Source: Marinifilum_A sediminis (GTDB taxonomy: Bacteria; Bacteroidota; Bacteroidia; Bacteroidales; Marinifilaceae). Taken from it: DNA of 64,000 bases. The DNA is taken from NCBI GenBank assembly GCA_947496465.1, contig CANMCX010000001.1, forward strand, positions 744,001 through 808,000, written 5' to 3'. Position 1 is the stretch's first letter. Each line of letters starts with the position of its first letter. The notes beneath the pieces are model-generated. The model did no database searches, was not told the DNA's origin, and saw only the letters and a program-made list of their open reading frames with translations. The position numbers and the translations under genes are program-made. Shown in pieces: positions 43,266 through 52,257 of the stretch.

Positions 43266-45593
43266 ATGACGAGAATGGAATATTTAAATGAGTTGAACCC
43301 CGTTCAAAGAGAAGCTGTTGAAAACATTACAGGTGCATCGCTGGTTATAGCAGGTGCTGGTTCGGGAAAAACCAGGGTATTGACTTATAGAATTGCTCAC
43401 TTGCTAAACAAAGGTGTTAAACCATATTCAATTTTGGCATTAACCTTTACCAACAAAGCTGCAAGAGAAATGAAAGACAGAATTGCAGCAGTAGTTGGAC
43501 CACAAGAAGCTCAAAGTTTGTGGATGGGAACATTTCACTCCATTTTCTCCAAAATTTTACGTTACGAAGCAGAACATCTTGGTTTTGATTCTAATTTTAC
43601 AATTTACGACACACAGGATTCTCGAAATTTATATCGTGCCATTATTAAAGAGATGCAATTGGATGATAAGGTTTATAAAGCCAACGAAGTTCAAAATCGT
43701 ATCTCTTCTGCAAAAAATAACTTAGTAACTGCCAATGCTTATGCGCAAAACGCTAACGCTCAAAAAATAGATGCTCAAGCTCGTCGTCCGTTAATTTTCG
43801 AAATCTATAAAAAATATAGTCAGCGTTGTCGCAAAGCCAACGCAATGGACTTTGATGATTTACTGCTTCAAACTAATATCTTGTTTAAAACCAAACCCGA
43901 AGTTTTAGCAAAATATCAGGATAAGTTCAAATATGTTTTGGTGGATGAGTATCAGGATACGAATTACTCTCAGTATTTAATTGTGAAAAAATTAGCCGAG
44001 AATCATAAAAATGTTTGTGTTGTTGGTGACGATGCCCAAAGTATTTATTCGTTTCGTGGAGCAAAAATTGAGAATATTTTAAACTTCCGTAATGATTATC
44101 CTAATTATAAATTGTATAAGCTGGAGCAGAATTACAGATCGACACAAAATATTGTAAATGCTGCCAATAGTGTTATTCACAAAAATAAGGGGCAGATAAA
44201 AAAAGTTTCTTTTTCGGAGAACGATATAGGTGATAAAATTAAAGTTGTTAAAGCATTAACGGATCACGAAGAAGGCTATTTGGTAGCCAACGATATTTTC
44301 GAAACCAGAATGAGAGAGCATTGTCTTTATCAGGATTTTGCAATTCTATACAGAACCAACGCTCAATCCAGAATTTTTGAGGAATCCTTGCGAAAATTAA
44401 ATTTACCTTATAAAATATATGGTGGTCTTTCTTTTTATCAACGGAAGGAAATTAAAGACCTTTTGGCTTACTGCAGAATGACAGTAAACCCAAATGACGA
44501 AGAAGCTATAAAAAGGGTTATCAATTATCCTAAAAGAGGTATTGGTGCGACAACCATAAGTAAAATTCAGGATGCAGCAGCTCAAAATGCTAGCAGCATG
44601 TGGGATATTATTTGTGATTTGCAGAATCGATCATACGGATTAAATGCTGGTACAATTTCAAAACTTACAAAGTTTACCAATTTAATTAAAGGCTTCCAAA
44701 GTCAATTGCAAACTGAATCTGCTTTCGATCTGGCAAATAATATTGCCAACACAACGGGTATCATTAAAGAAATGTATAACGACAGATCACCTGAAGGTGT
44801 ATCTCGTCATGAAAACATTCAGGAACTTTTAAACGGTATACAGGAGTTCACACAAAATGCACTGGAAGAAGGAAAAGAATTACACCTTCCTAATTTTCTT
44901 GAAGATGTTGCTCTACTGACCGATCAGGATAACGATAAAGATGAAGATCGTGACAAAGTGACCTTAATGACGATTCACTCGGCAAAAGGTCTAGAATTTA
45001 AGTATCTGTTTATTGTTGGATTGGAAGAAGAATTGTTCCCTTCGCAAATGGCAACCAGCACTTCGCAAGAGCTAGAAGAAGAAAGACGCCTGTTTTATGT
45101 AGCTCTTACCCGAGCTGAAAAAAGAGCAACGCTTTCATTTGCTAAATCGAGATACAAGTGGGGAAATATGAGTTATCCACGCCCAAGTCGTTTCATTCGG
45201 GAAATTGATGAAAGATTTTTGGAATTTGGTTACGAAGAAGCCCCTGCATTCTCTGGAAATGGCTCAGATAATTACAACAGTCAATCTGAATATGAAGTTC
45301 CAAGTCAATCTGGAAGATTCCAACAGAAAAAAAGTTTCTCATCAAAACCCAAACTTACCAAGCCACTATCTCGTACTAAGCTGAGTACGAATAAAAATAC
45401 AGATCCTAACTTTACTCCTTCTGATCCTGAATTGATTCAACCGGGTATGGTTGTTGAGCATCAGCGTTTCGGAAAAGGTAAAGTTCTGCAAATGGAAGGC
45501 AATAAACCTAACATTAAAGCAACCGTATTTTTCCAAACCGTTGGACAAAAACAACTGTTATTAAAATTTGCGAAACTTAAAATAGTAGGATAA
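43266..45593 (+). CDS. UvrD/PcrA-type 3'-5' DNA helicase
   Basis: 775 aa superfamily 1A helicase used in repair and in clearing proteins from DNA. Motifs in order: Q motif LNPVQREAV, I GAGSGKTRVL (about residue 31), II VDEYQDTN (about 227), III GDDAQSIYSFRGA, IV LEQNYRSTQNI, V MTIHSAKGLEF (about 568), VI YVALTRAEKR. After a Ser-rich linker the C-terminus has PGMVVEHQRFGKGKVLQMEG, the Tudor-like end seen in PcrA/UvrD that binds RNA polymerase. MEYLNELNP at 43275 is an alternative start 3 residues in. Confidence 0.94.
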   Translation: MTRMEYLNELNPVQREAVENITGASLVIAGAGSGKTRVLTYRIAHLLNKGVKPYSILALTFTNKAAREMKDRIAAVVGPQEAQSLWMGTFHSIFSKILRYEAEHLGFDSNFTIYDTQDSRNLYRAIIKEMQLDDKVYKANEVQNRISSAKNNLVTANAYAQNANAQKIDAQARRPLIFEIYKKYSQRCRKANAMDFDDLLLQTNILFKTKPEVLAKYQDKFKYVLVDEYQDTNYSQYLIVKKLAENHKNVCVVGDDAQSIYSFRGAKIENILNFRNDYPNYKLYKLEQNYRSTQNIVNAANSVIHKNKGQIKKVSFSENDIGDKIKVVKALTDHEEGYLVANDIFETRMREHCLYQDFAILYRTNAQSRIFEESLRKLNLPYKIYGGLSFYQRKEIKDLLAYCRMTVNPNDEEAIKRVINYPKRGIGATTISKIQDAAAQNASSMWDIICDLQNRSYGLNAGTISKLTKFTNLIKGFQSQLQTESAFDLANNIANTTGIIKEMYNDRSPEGVSRHENIQELLNGIQEFTQNALEEGKELHLPNFLEDVALLTDQDNDKDEDRDKVTLMTIHSAKGLEFKYLFIVGLEEELFPSQMATSTSQELEEERRLFYVALTRAEKRATLSFAKSRYKWGNMSYPRPSRFIREIDERFLEFGYEEAPAFSGNGSDNYNSQSEYEVPSQSGRFQQKKSFSSKPKLTKPLSRTKLSTNKNTDPNFTPSDPELIQPGMVVEHQRFGKGKVLQMEGNKPNIKATVFFQTVGQKQLLLKFAKLKIVG

Positions 45594-45861
45594 TTGTTGT
45601 CACAATTTGTATCGGAACAAGAAAACATATACATTTGTAATGAGTTCTAAGACTTTCTGAATTTGTCGATTACCAAAAATGGTACTTAAAAATTTCATTA
45701 TTCTTCAATAGTAATTTAACCGACAAGTTCATAGTCACTCCGAATAATTGAAAAACAGACATCAATTTTTTTTGGTATAAAAGAGTGCTTTAGCATTACT
45801 ATGATATAAAGTACCAGTTGGAACAATAATTATATTACCGAAAATTAACACAACTGATTAA

Positions 45862-46515
45862 ATGGATTATAATTCAAACAGGAAACATCTTGTTCTTCCT
45901 GAATATGGACGAAACGTTCAGAAAATGGTTAATTTCGCAATGACTGTTGAAGACAGAGATGAAAGAAACCGTGTTGCAAAAAGTATCATAGCTGTTATGG
46001 GTAACATGTACCCACACCTTAGAGATGTTAGTGATTTTAGACATAAACTTTGGGATCATTTGGCTATTATGTCGGACTTCACCTTAGATATTGATTCTCC
46101 ATACGAAGCTCCAACTAAAGAGAAACTTGCCGAAAGACCGGATCAACTGCCATACAGTAATCAGCGTATTAAATACAAGCATTACGGTAGAACAATTGAA
46201 GCTTTAATTGAGAAAGCAATTGAAATGGAAGAGCCAAAAGAAAAAGATGCGCTTATCCAAATGATTGCCAATCACATGAAAAAATCATACACTACATGGA
46301 ACAAGGATAGTGTACCAGATGATAAAATTTTTCAGGATATCATTCAGTTGTCAGATGGAAAACTTCAAATTCCAGAGGAATTAAAATTACGAGAAAGTAG
46401 AGATAAGGATTTTTCACAAAAAAATAAAAAAAGAAAACCTACTCGACCGGATCATCGAAACGACAATCGAAACGACAATCGAAACGATAACAGAAAATTT
46501 CACAAGAAAAGATAA
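45862..46515 (+). CDS. DUF4290 domain-containing protein with Asn/Asp/Arg repeat tail
   Basis: 217 aa. Residues 1-175 match the Bacteroidota-specific DUF4290 (LVLPEYGRNVQKMVNFAMTV; KSIIAVMGNMYPHLRDV; NRIKYKHYGR-like part near 100). Function is not known. The charged tail has three in-frame copies of a 12-base unit, giving RNDNRNDNRNDN at about residues 198-210, then a basic end (KFHKKR) that might bind nucleic acid. It is followed by a strong terminator; murA comes next. Confidence 0.85.
   Translation: MDYNSNRKHLVLPEYGRNVQKMVNFAMTVEDRDERNRVAKSIIAVMGNMYPHLRDVSDFRHKLWDHLAIMSDFTLDIDSPYEAPTKEKLAERPDQLPYSNQRIKYKHYGRTIEALIEKAIEMEEPKEKDALIQMIANHMKKSYTTWNKDSVPDDKIFQDIIQLSDGKLQIPEELKLRESRDKDFSQKNKKRKPTRPDHRNDNRNDNRNDNRKFHKKR
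46455..46490 (+). repeat. Three tandem copies of a 12-base unit inside the DUF4290 gene
   Basis: TCGAAACGACAA at 46455-46466 and 46467-46478 is exact; the third copy (46479-46490) differs by one base. It keeps the frame and encodes an Arg-Asn-Asp-Asn repeat. Confidence 0.9.
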
Positions 46516-46522
46516 TATTTAC

Positions 46523-46547
46523 AAGCCGGATTTATTCCGGCTTTTTT
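46523..46547 (+). terminator. Terminator after the DUF4290 gene
   Basis: AAGCCGGA (46523-46530) pairs with TCCGGCTT (46536-46543), 5-base loop, then TTTTTT. It begins 8 bases after the stop codon. Confidence 0.92.
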
Positions 46548-46631
46548 ATTGATATTCCCACAAAATTTCACTTTTCTGAATGATTTTTATAATTATCTTT
46601 AACTTATCATTCACACCAAAATAAATACCTA

Positions 46632-47942
46632 ATGAGCACATTCGAAATCATAGGAGGAAAACCTCTAAAAGGTGAACTTACTCCTCAAGGAGCAAAAAAC
46701 GAAGCTCTTCAAATTCTTTGCGCTACTTTATTAACTGATGAAAAAGTAACAATTCATAATATTCCCAATATTTTAGATGTCAACAAGCTTATTGAGCTGC
46801 TTTCTGATCTTGGCGTAAATGTCTCACAAGAGTCCAAAAACAGTTACACATTTAAAGCTGAAAACGTAAATCTGGAATATTTAAATTCACCTGAATTCGC
46901 AAAAAAAGGATCTTCTCTTCGTGGATCAATCATGATTATAGGACCTTTATTGGCTCGCTTTGGAAAAGGATATATTCCTCGTCCGGGTGGTGATAAAATT
47001 GGTCGCCGCAGATTAGATACACACTTTATTGGCTTTCAGAAGCTAGGTGCAAAATTCAATTTCAACAAAGGTGAAAACTTTTACCGTGTTGAAGCCAAAG
47101 AATTAACTGGCACCTATATGTTACTTGATGAAGCTTCGGTAACAGGAACTGCCAATATTATTATGGCTGCCGTTTTGGCAAAAGGAATTACAACAATTTA
47201 CAATGCTGCTTGCGAACCATACATTCAACAATTGTGTAAGATGTTAATTTCAATGGGCGCAAAAATCACTGGCGTTGGATCTAACCTATTAGAAATTGAA
47301 GGTGTTTCGAAACTGGGAGGTTGCGAACACAGAATTCTACCTGATATGATTGAAATAGGTAGTTTTATTGGCTTGGCTGCGATGACAAAATCGGAAATTA
47401 CCATTAAAAATGTTGCCTATAAAGAGTTGGGAATGATTCCTGACGCCTTTCGTAAATTGGGAATTAAACTGGAACTAAAAGGTGATGATATCTACGTTCC
47501 AAAACAAGAGAATTTCGAAATTGAGACATTCATTGACGGCTCCATTCTTACTGTTGCAGATGCACCTTGGCCAGGATTAACTCCTGACTTATTAAGTGTA
47601 TTTCTTGTGGTTGCTACTCAGGCAAAAGGAAGTGTTTTAGTACATCAGAAAATGTTTGAAAGTCGTTTATTCTTTACTGATAAACTAATCGACATGGGTG
47701 CTCAAATTATCCTTTGTGATCCTCACCGAGCAACCGTTATTGGTCTAAATCACGAACAACAGTTACGACCAACAACCATGGTTTCACCTGATATCCGAGC
47801 TGGAGTTGCCTTGTTAATTGCCGCTTTATCAGCCGAAGGGAAAAGTACAATTCATAATATTGATCAAATTGACCGAGGTTACGAAAACATCGATCTTAGA
47901 TTAAATGCTATCGGTGCAAACATCAAACGAATTGTTAATTAA
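46632..47942 (+). CDS. murA: UDP-N-acetylglucosamine 1-carboxyvinyltransferase MurA, Cys-to-Asp type
   Basis: 436 aa. It joins enolpyruvate from PEP to UDP-GlcNAc, the first committed step of peptidoglycan synthesis. It has QGAKNEALQILCATLLT (catalytic Lys/Asn near residues 22-23), the SLRGSIMIIGPLLARFG region and PGGDKIGRRRLDTHFIGF (about 118-135). In most MurA the loop reads PGGC; here residue 121 is Asp (codon 46992-46994). MurA with Asp at this position works but does not react with fosfomycin. The C-terminal part has DIRAGVALLIAALSAEGKS. It lies upstream of a thioredoxin gene, without clear coupling. Confidence 0.95.
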   Translation: MSTFEIIGGKPLKGELTPQGAKNEALQILCATLLTDEKVTIHNIPNILDVNKLIELLSDLGVNVSQESKNSYTFKAENVNLEYLNSPEFAKKGSSLRGSIMIIGPLLARFGKGYIPRPGGDKIGRRRLDTHFIGFQKLGAKFNFNKGENFYRVEAKELTGTYMLLDEASVTGTANIIMAAVLAKGITTIYNAACEPYIQQLCKMLISMGAKITGVGSNLLEIEGVSKLGGCEHRILPDMIEIGSFIGLAAMTKSEITIKNVAYKELGMIPDAFRKLGIKLELKGDDIYVPKQENFEIETFIDGSILTVADAPWPGLTPDLLSVFLVVATQAKGSVLVHQKMFESRLFFTDKLIDMGAQIILCDPHRATVIGLNHEQQLRPTTMVSPDIRAGVALLIAALSAEGKSTIHNIDQIDRGYENIDLRLNAIGANIKRIVN

Positions 47943-48024
47943 CTATTCATTAACAGTTTAAACACATAGATATATCTATTTTTAAAATCAGATAGAAAAT
48001 ATTAATAGCTTAAAGTAAAAACAT

Positions 48025-48561
48025 ATGAAGAATTTGAAATATACATTGGTTTTATTCGCGTTTCTTTTCTCTTTTTCAGCTATTGCTGGAGAAAAAGGAA
48101 AGGATGTAAAAGAAGGATATAATGTAGGCGATAAATTGCCAGATATCATTGCCAAATCAGTTGATGGAAAAGAAATCAAACTTAGCTCTTTGGAAGGCAA
48201 AGTTGTTCTTGTTGATTTTTGGGCTTCGTGGTGTCCTCCTTGCAGAGCTGAAAATCCAAGAATCGTTATGGCATACGATAAATTTAAGGATGCTAAATTT
48301 AAGAATGGGAATGGTTTTACCATTTATAGTTTTTCGCTTGATAAAAAATTAGCAAGCTGGAAAGCTGCAATTGCAAAAGATAAACTAAACTGGGATTATC
48401 ACGTTAGCGAGTTAAAAGGTTGGCATTCTCCAACTTCAACAAAGTTTGGAATTAACTCCATTCCTTCCAACTTTCTAATTGATGGCAACGGTATTATTCT
48501 AGCCAAAAATATTCGTGGTGAAAAATTAGAATTAACTCTTCAGTACTATACCAAGAAATAA
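48025..48561 (+). CDS. TlpA/ResA-like secreted thiol-disulfide oxidoreductase
   Basis: 178 aa with a signal peptide (about residues 1-21, ...FSAIAG). The thioredoxin fold holds the active site WASWCPPC (about 67-74) and the cis-Pro loop SIPSNFLID (about 147-155). The CPPC centre and the TlpA-like insertion suggest a periplasmic reductant for exported or cytochrome proteins. No cytochrome genes are nearby. A terminator follows directly. Confidence 0.87.
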   Translation: MKNLKYTLVLFAFLFSFSAIAGEKGKDVKEGYNVGDKLPDIIAKSVDGKEIKLSSLEGKVVLVDFWASWCPPCRAENPRIVMAYDKFKDAKFKNGNGFTIYSFSLDKKLASWKAAIAKDKLNWDYHVSELKGWHSPTSTKFGINSIPSNFLIDGNGIILAKNIRGEKLELTLQYYTKK

Positions 48562-48582
48562 CAATTTTCTAAAATATATCTC

Positions 48583-48624
48583 AAGCTGGTAACTACATAA
48601 ATGATTGTGGTTATCAGCTTTTTT
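48583..48624 (+). terminator. Terminator after the TlpA-like gene
   Basis: AAGCTGGTAAC (48583-48593) pairs with GTTATCAGCTT (48610-48620) with one G-T wobble around a 16-base loop, then six T. The T-run touches the stop codon of the convergent gene at 48623. Confidence 0.8.
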
Positions 48625-49066
48625 ATTGACAATTAACACAAAGAAATTCCTTTATTTTTTTCAAACAATATCCCTTATCTTCCAACCAACAAATCGCATC
48701 TAGCTGATTTTTATAAATTTTCGTTTTTAAATCCGTATCTCTCAAATAAAATGAAAAAATATAAGCCTGTATAATTTGTAAGAATTTTGGCTTAACTATT
48801 ACAGCATTGTGCTTGTATTCCAAGGTTTCTGTAATCTTTCGTATTGCTTTATTAATTTGTAATGCCACTCTGGGATCAGATAAAATCAAATCTGTAAGAT
48901 CACAAAGAGAAGCAAATTCTTTATAAGGATATTTTTTCAACATCTCATCAATAGTTTTTGCAAAGAATTCAGCCGAATCTGCATCCTGCATTCCTATCAC
49001 TTTTAGATAGGCTACATTCTTATATAAACGGATACAAAAATCCTCATTGTCAATTACTATTTCCAT
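48623..49066 (-). CDS. Hypothetical protein, possibly STAS/SpoIIAA-like
   Basis: 147 aa, not confidently recognised. Its layout (a beta strand pair near residues 9-24, NVAYLKVIGMQDADSAEFFAKTIDEML, and a conserved-looking SLCDLTDLILSDPR near 53-66) resembles the SpoIIAA/STAS-like fold used by small Bacteroidota regulators. It has no signal or membrane helix. Two Cys residues close the C-terminus (LCVNC), which could bind a metal or form a disulfide. It is alone on its strand. Confidence 0.6.
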   Translation of the reverse strand: MEIVIDNEDFCIRLYKNVAYLKVIGMQDADSAEFFAKTIDEMLKKYPYKEFASLCDLTDLILSDPRVALQINKAIRKITETLEYKHNAVIVKPKFLQIIQAYIFSFYLRDTDLKTKIYKNQLDAICWLEDKGYCLKKIKEFLCVNCQ

Positions 49067-49244
49067 AAAAAACCTATTTACAATTAAAAATAATCAAAAT
49101 GAAGAAGTTAAACACTCAAATCTTTGAAAAACATAAGTTACTTCTTTTTGAAAATAACCAAATCAATACTTTTTTAATTAAGTCTAATCGAATCATTATC
49201 TGAATGAAATGACATAAAAAGGCAATTTTTACAGATTCAAATTC

Positions 49245-49252
49245 TATCTTTG
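49245..49252 (+). promoter_or_regulatory. -7 box candidate for grpE-dnaJ
   Basis: TATCTTTG fits TAnnTTTG, 83 bases before the grpE ATG. No CIRCE inverted repeat (HrcA site) was found in the 269-base upstream gap. Confidence 0.45.
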
Positions 49253-49335
49253 TGCCAATTTGTCGCAAAGCTGCACATTGGCAGGTTATTTGTTTACTTG
49301 TGCCAAGAATTTTAGAACAAAAAAATCATTGAAAA

Positions 49336-49941
49336 ATGACAAAAGATAAAAGCAAATCAAAAAAAGAAGAATTGGAAGAAAAGGATTTGGAAACTACTGT
49401 TGAAAATACAGTAGAGGAGCAGGAGGTTAAAGAAGAACCAAAAGCAGAAAAAAAGAAAGAGAAGAAGAAATCTGCAAAGGAGAAAAAAGCAGATGAAATA
49501 GAAGAACTTGGAACTAAATTACAAGATATCAGCGATAAGTACATGCGCTTGTCTGCCGAGTTCGATAACTATCGAAAAAGAACATTAAAAGAGAAAATGG
49601 AACTTACCAAATCGGCAGGTGAAAAAATTCTTGTTAATGTTTTGCCTGTAATGGACAACTTTGAACGCGCGCTACAATCTATGGATGATGCCAAAGATGT
49701 TGAAGCTCTTAAAGAAGGTGTTCAGTTAATTTATAGCAATTTTAAAGATTTTATCTCTCAAAACGGAGTTAAAGAAATTGAAGCTGTAAACCAGGAATTT
49801 GACACCGACATCCACGAAGCAATCACAAAAATACCCGCTCCTAGCGAGGAGTTGAAAGGAAAAGTTGTTGATTGTGTTGAAAAAGGATACACTCTAAACG
49901 AGAAAGTAATCCGTTTCTCAAAAGTTGTTGTAGGAGAATAA
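49336..49941 (+). CDS. grpE: Nucleotide exchange factor GrpE
   Basis: 201 aa; releases ADP from DnaK. Residues 1-60 are an extreme Lys/Glu low-complexity, acidic-basic tail. A long coiled coil follows with KYMRLSAEFDNYRKRTLKEK (about residues 70-89), and the beta-wing domain ends in VDCVEKGYTLNEKVIRFSKVVVG. dnaJ lies 32 bases downstream in the same operon; dnaK is not in the window. Confidence 0.95.
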   Translation: MTKDKSKSKKEELEEKDLETTVENTVEEQEVKEEPKAEKKKEKKKSAKEKKADEIEELGTKLQDISDKYMRLSAEFDNYRKRTLKEKMELTKSAGEKILVNVLPVMDNFERALQSMDDAKDVEALKEGVQLIYSNFKDFISQNGVKEIEAVNQEFDTDIHEAITKIPAPSEELKGKVVDCVEKGYTLNEKVIRFSKVVVGE

Positions 49942-49973
49942 ATATCTGGTTCCTAAATCTAATCTGATAAAAG

Positions 49974-51122
49974 ATGTCGAAAAGAGATTATTACGAGGTA
50001 TTAGGGGTTTCAAAATCAGCCTCTGAAGCCGAACTAAAAAAAGCATATCGAAAAAAAGCAATTCAGTTTCACCCAGATAAAAACCCTGGAAATAAGGAAG
50101 CTGAAGAGAACTTTAAAGAGGCGGCTGAAGCATATGAAGTTTTGAGCAATGCAGAGAAACGTCAACGTTACGATCAGTTCGGTCATGCAGGAATGGGCGG
50201 TGCTTCCGGAGGTGGTTTCGGTGGTGGAATGAACATGGAAGATATCTTCTCTCATTTTGGAGATATTTTTGGAGGTAGTTCCTTCTTTGGCGGTGGATTT
50301 GGCGGCGGCGGAGGTCGCTCTCAAAGAGTAAATCGTGGTAGCAACCTTCGTGTTAAGGTTAAGCTTACTTTAAAAGAAATTGCCGAAGGTGTTGAAAAGA
50401 AAATTAAGGTTAAAAAGTACATCGAGTGTAACTCTTGTAACGGATCAGGTGCAAAAGATGGTTCTTCTTTCTCAACTTGTTCAACCTGTAATGGGTCTGG
50501 TCAGGTAACCAGAGTTCAGAATACCATTTTAGGTCAGATGCAAACAGCTTCAACTTGCCCATCATGTAGTGGAGAAGGTAAAATGATTACCAACAAATGT
50601 ACTAGTTGTTCAGGTGAAGGTATCGTTCGCGACGAAGAGATAATTACAATCAATATCCCTGCTGGTGTTGCTGAAGGAATGCAACTATCTGTAGGCGGAA
50701 GAGGTAACGCAGCACGACGTGGTGGTGTAAACGGAGATCTTTTGATATTAATTCAGGAAGAAGCTCATCCAGAATTGGTTCGTGATGAAAACGATTTATT
50801 ATACAACCTATTTATTAGTATTCCTGACTCAATTTTAGGAACTGCTGTTGAAATTCCTACTATCGAAAACAAAGTGAAAGTTAAGATAGAAGCTGGTACT
50901 CAACCTGGAAAAATTCTTCGCCTACGTGGTAAAGGTTTACCTGATGTAAATGGATATGGAAGAGGTGATTTAATGGTAAAAATTAATGTTTGGGTTCCAA
51001 ACAATGTTACTAAAGATGAGAAGAAGATTCTGGAAAAACTTCAGGCTTCAGAATCATTTACTCCTAAGCCAACTTCACAAGAGAAAAGCTTTTTTAAAAA
51101 GGTGAGAAACTTTTTTGAGTAA
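49974..51122 (+). CDS. dnaJ: Chaperone DnaJ
   Basis: 382 aa type I Hsp40. The J domain (1-70) has FHPDKNPGN with HPD near residue 33. A Gly/Phe-rich linker (about 75-115) follows, then four CxxCxGxG zinc repeats (CNSCNGSG, CSTCNGSG, CPSCSGEG, CTSCSGEG; about 148-215), and the two C-terminal beta domains. It brings client proteins to DnaK. It follows grpE and ends at a terminator. Confidence 0.97.
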   Translation: MSKRDYYEVLGVSKSASEAELKKAYRKKAIQFHPDKNPGNKEAEENFKEAAEAYEVLSNAEKRQRYDQFGHAGMGGASGGGFGGGMNMEDIFSHFGDIFGGSSFFGGGFGGGGGRSQRVNRGSNLRVKVKLTLKEIAEGVEKKIKVKKYIECNSCNGSGAKDGSSFSTCSTCNGSGQVTRVQNTILGQMQTASTCPSCSGEGKMITNKCTSCSGEGIVRDEEIITINIPAGVAEGMQLSVGGRGNAARRGGVNGDLLILIQEEAHPELVRDENDLLYNLFISIPDSILGTAVEIPTIENKVKVKIEAGTQPGKILRLRGKGLPDVNGYGRGDLMVKINVWVPNNVTKDEKKILEKLQASESFTPKPTSQEKSFFKKVRNFFE

Positions 51123-51144
51123 GATTTAAAAAAAATAATATCTA

Positions 51145-51173
51145 ATCCTCAGTCTTCGGCTGGGGATTTTTTG
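51145..51173 (+). terminator. Terminator after dnaJ
   Basis: AATCCTCAGT (51145-51154) pairs with GCTGGGGATT (51160-51169) with two G-T wobbles; CTTCG makes the loop; then TTTT. It starts 22 bases after the dnaJ stop. Confidence 0.85.
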
Positions 51174-51315
51174 TTCTAATTAATACATCGTTGAAAAACA
51201 GAACAAAAACATGTTCTTTTCTGTTTATATCGATTTTTTATGTTGGGTTTCTCAAAATTGCGTACATTAGATTTCAGTTAAAAATTGAAGTGTAACTAAA
51301 CCTAAATAATCCTAC

Positions 51316-52239
51316 ATGGCATTTTTCGAAGCAAAAGACGTTGTTAAGCAATATGCAGGACACAAAGCGCTGAATAAAGTAAGCATTTCTGTTCCGAAAG
51401 GCAGTATTTTTGGACTTCTGGGTCCAAATGGTGCGGGTAAAACAACTCTTATTCGTATTATCAATCAAATAACCGGTCCCGATTCAGGTACAGTCTTTTT
51501 TAATGGAGAGGCTCTTAAGCCAGACGATGTTAAAAGAATTGGCTACTTGCCAGAAGAACGCGGTTTATACAAAAAAATGAAGGTTGGCGAACAAGCTGTT
51601 TATCTTGCCCAACTTAAAGGTATGAGCCAGAAAGAAGCAACCAAAAAGCTAAAATCGTGGTTCGATAAGTTTGATATTTTACCTTGGTGGGATAAAAAAG
51701 TTGAAGAGCTATCGAAAGGAATGCAGCAAAAAGTTCAATTCATTGTAACCATTCTTCACGAACCTGAATTATTGATCTTCGATGAGCCATTTTCCGGTTT
51801 CGATCCAATCAATGCGAACCTTTTGAAAAAGGAAATTCTTGAACTTCGTGAAAAAGGTGCCACCATTATTTTCTCCACTCACAACATGGGTTCTGTTGAA
51901 GAAATTTGCGATCACATTGCATTGATCAACAAATCAGAAAAAATTCTTGATGGTCCGGTTGAACAAATCAAGAAAAAATACAGAACCAATACCTACGAAG
52001 TTACTTATACTGGAGAATTCGATAAATTAGATCAAATTCTTAAAGCCGATTTTGAAGTAGTGGAACAAACAAAAGGAATTGAATCGAACAGCTTAAAAAT
52101 TAAGCTACACAACGGCTCAACTTCTAACGAATTATTGGAACAACTTCTGCCCTACTTAAACATCGTTTCATTTAGCGAAATCATTCCTAATATGAACGAT
52201 ATCTTTATCAGAGTTGTGAAAGAAAATAAAAAAATCTAA
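51316..52239 (+). CDS. ABC transporter ATP-binding protein (NatA-like)
   Basis: 307 aa, one ABC cassette in the first 220 residues. Walker A GPNGAGKTTLIRI (about residues 36-48), signature ELSKGMQQKVQF (LSKGM in place of LSGGQ), Walker B LLIFDEPFSGFDP and the His of FSTHNM. The C-terminal 80 residues (DUF4162-like) are typical of exporters of the NatA/CcmA group. The permease starts 18 bases downstream. NatAB-type pumps export sodium or drugs; the substrate here is unknown. Confidence 0.9.
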   Translation: MAFFEAKDVVKQYAGHKALNKVSISVPKGSIFGLLGPNGAGKTTLIRIINQITGPDSGTVFFNGEALKPDDVKRIGYLPEERGLYKKMKVGEQAVYLAQLKGMSQKEATKKLKSWFDKFDILPWWDKKVEELSKGMQQKVQFIVTILHEPELLIFDEPFSGFDPINANLLKKEILELREKGATIIFSTHNMGSVEEICDHIALINKSEKILDGPVEQIKKKYRTNTYEVTYTGEFDKLDQILKADFEVVEQTKGIESNSLKIKLHNGSTSNELLEQLLPYLNIVSFSEIIPNMNDIFIRVVKENKKI

Positions 52240-52257
52240 CCAGACAGATCTATACCG

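Noticed and set aside
49067..49335. CIRCE/HrcA site before grpE
   Set aside because: No inverted repeat of the CIRCE type is visible; only a -7 box match was found.
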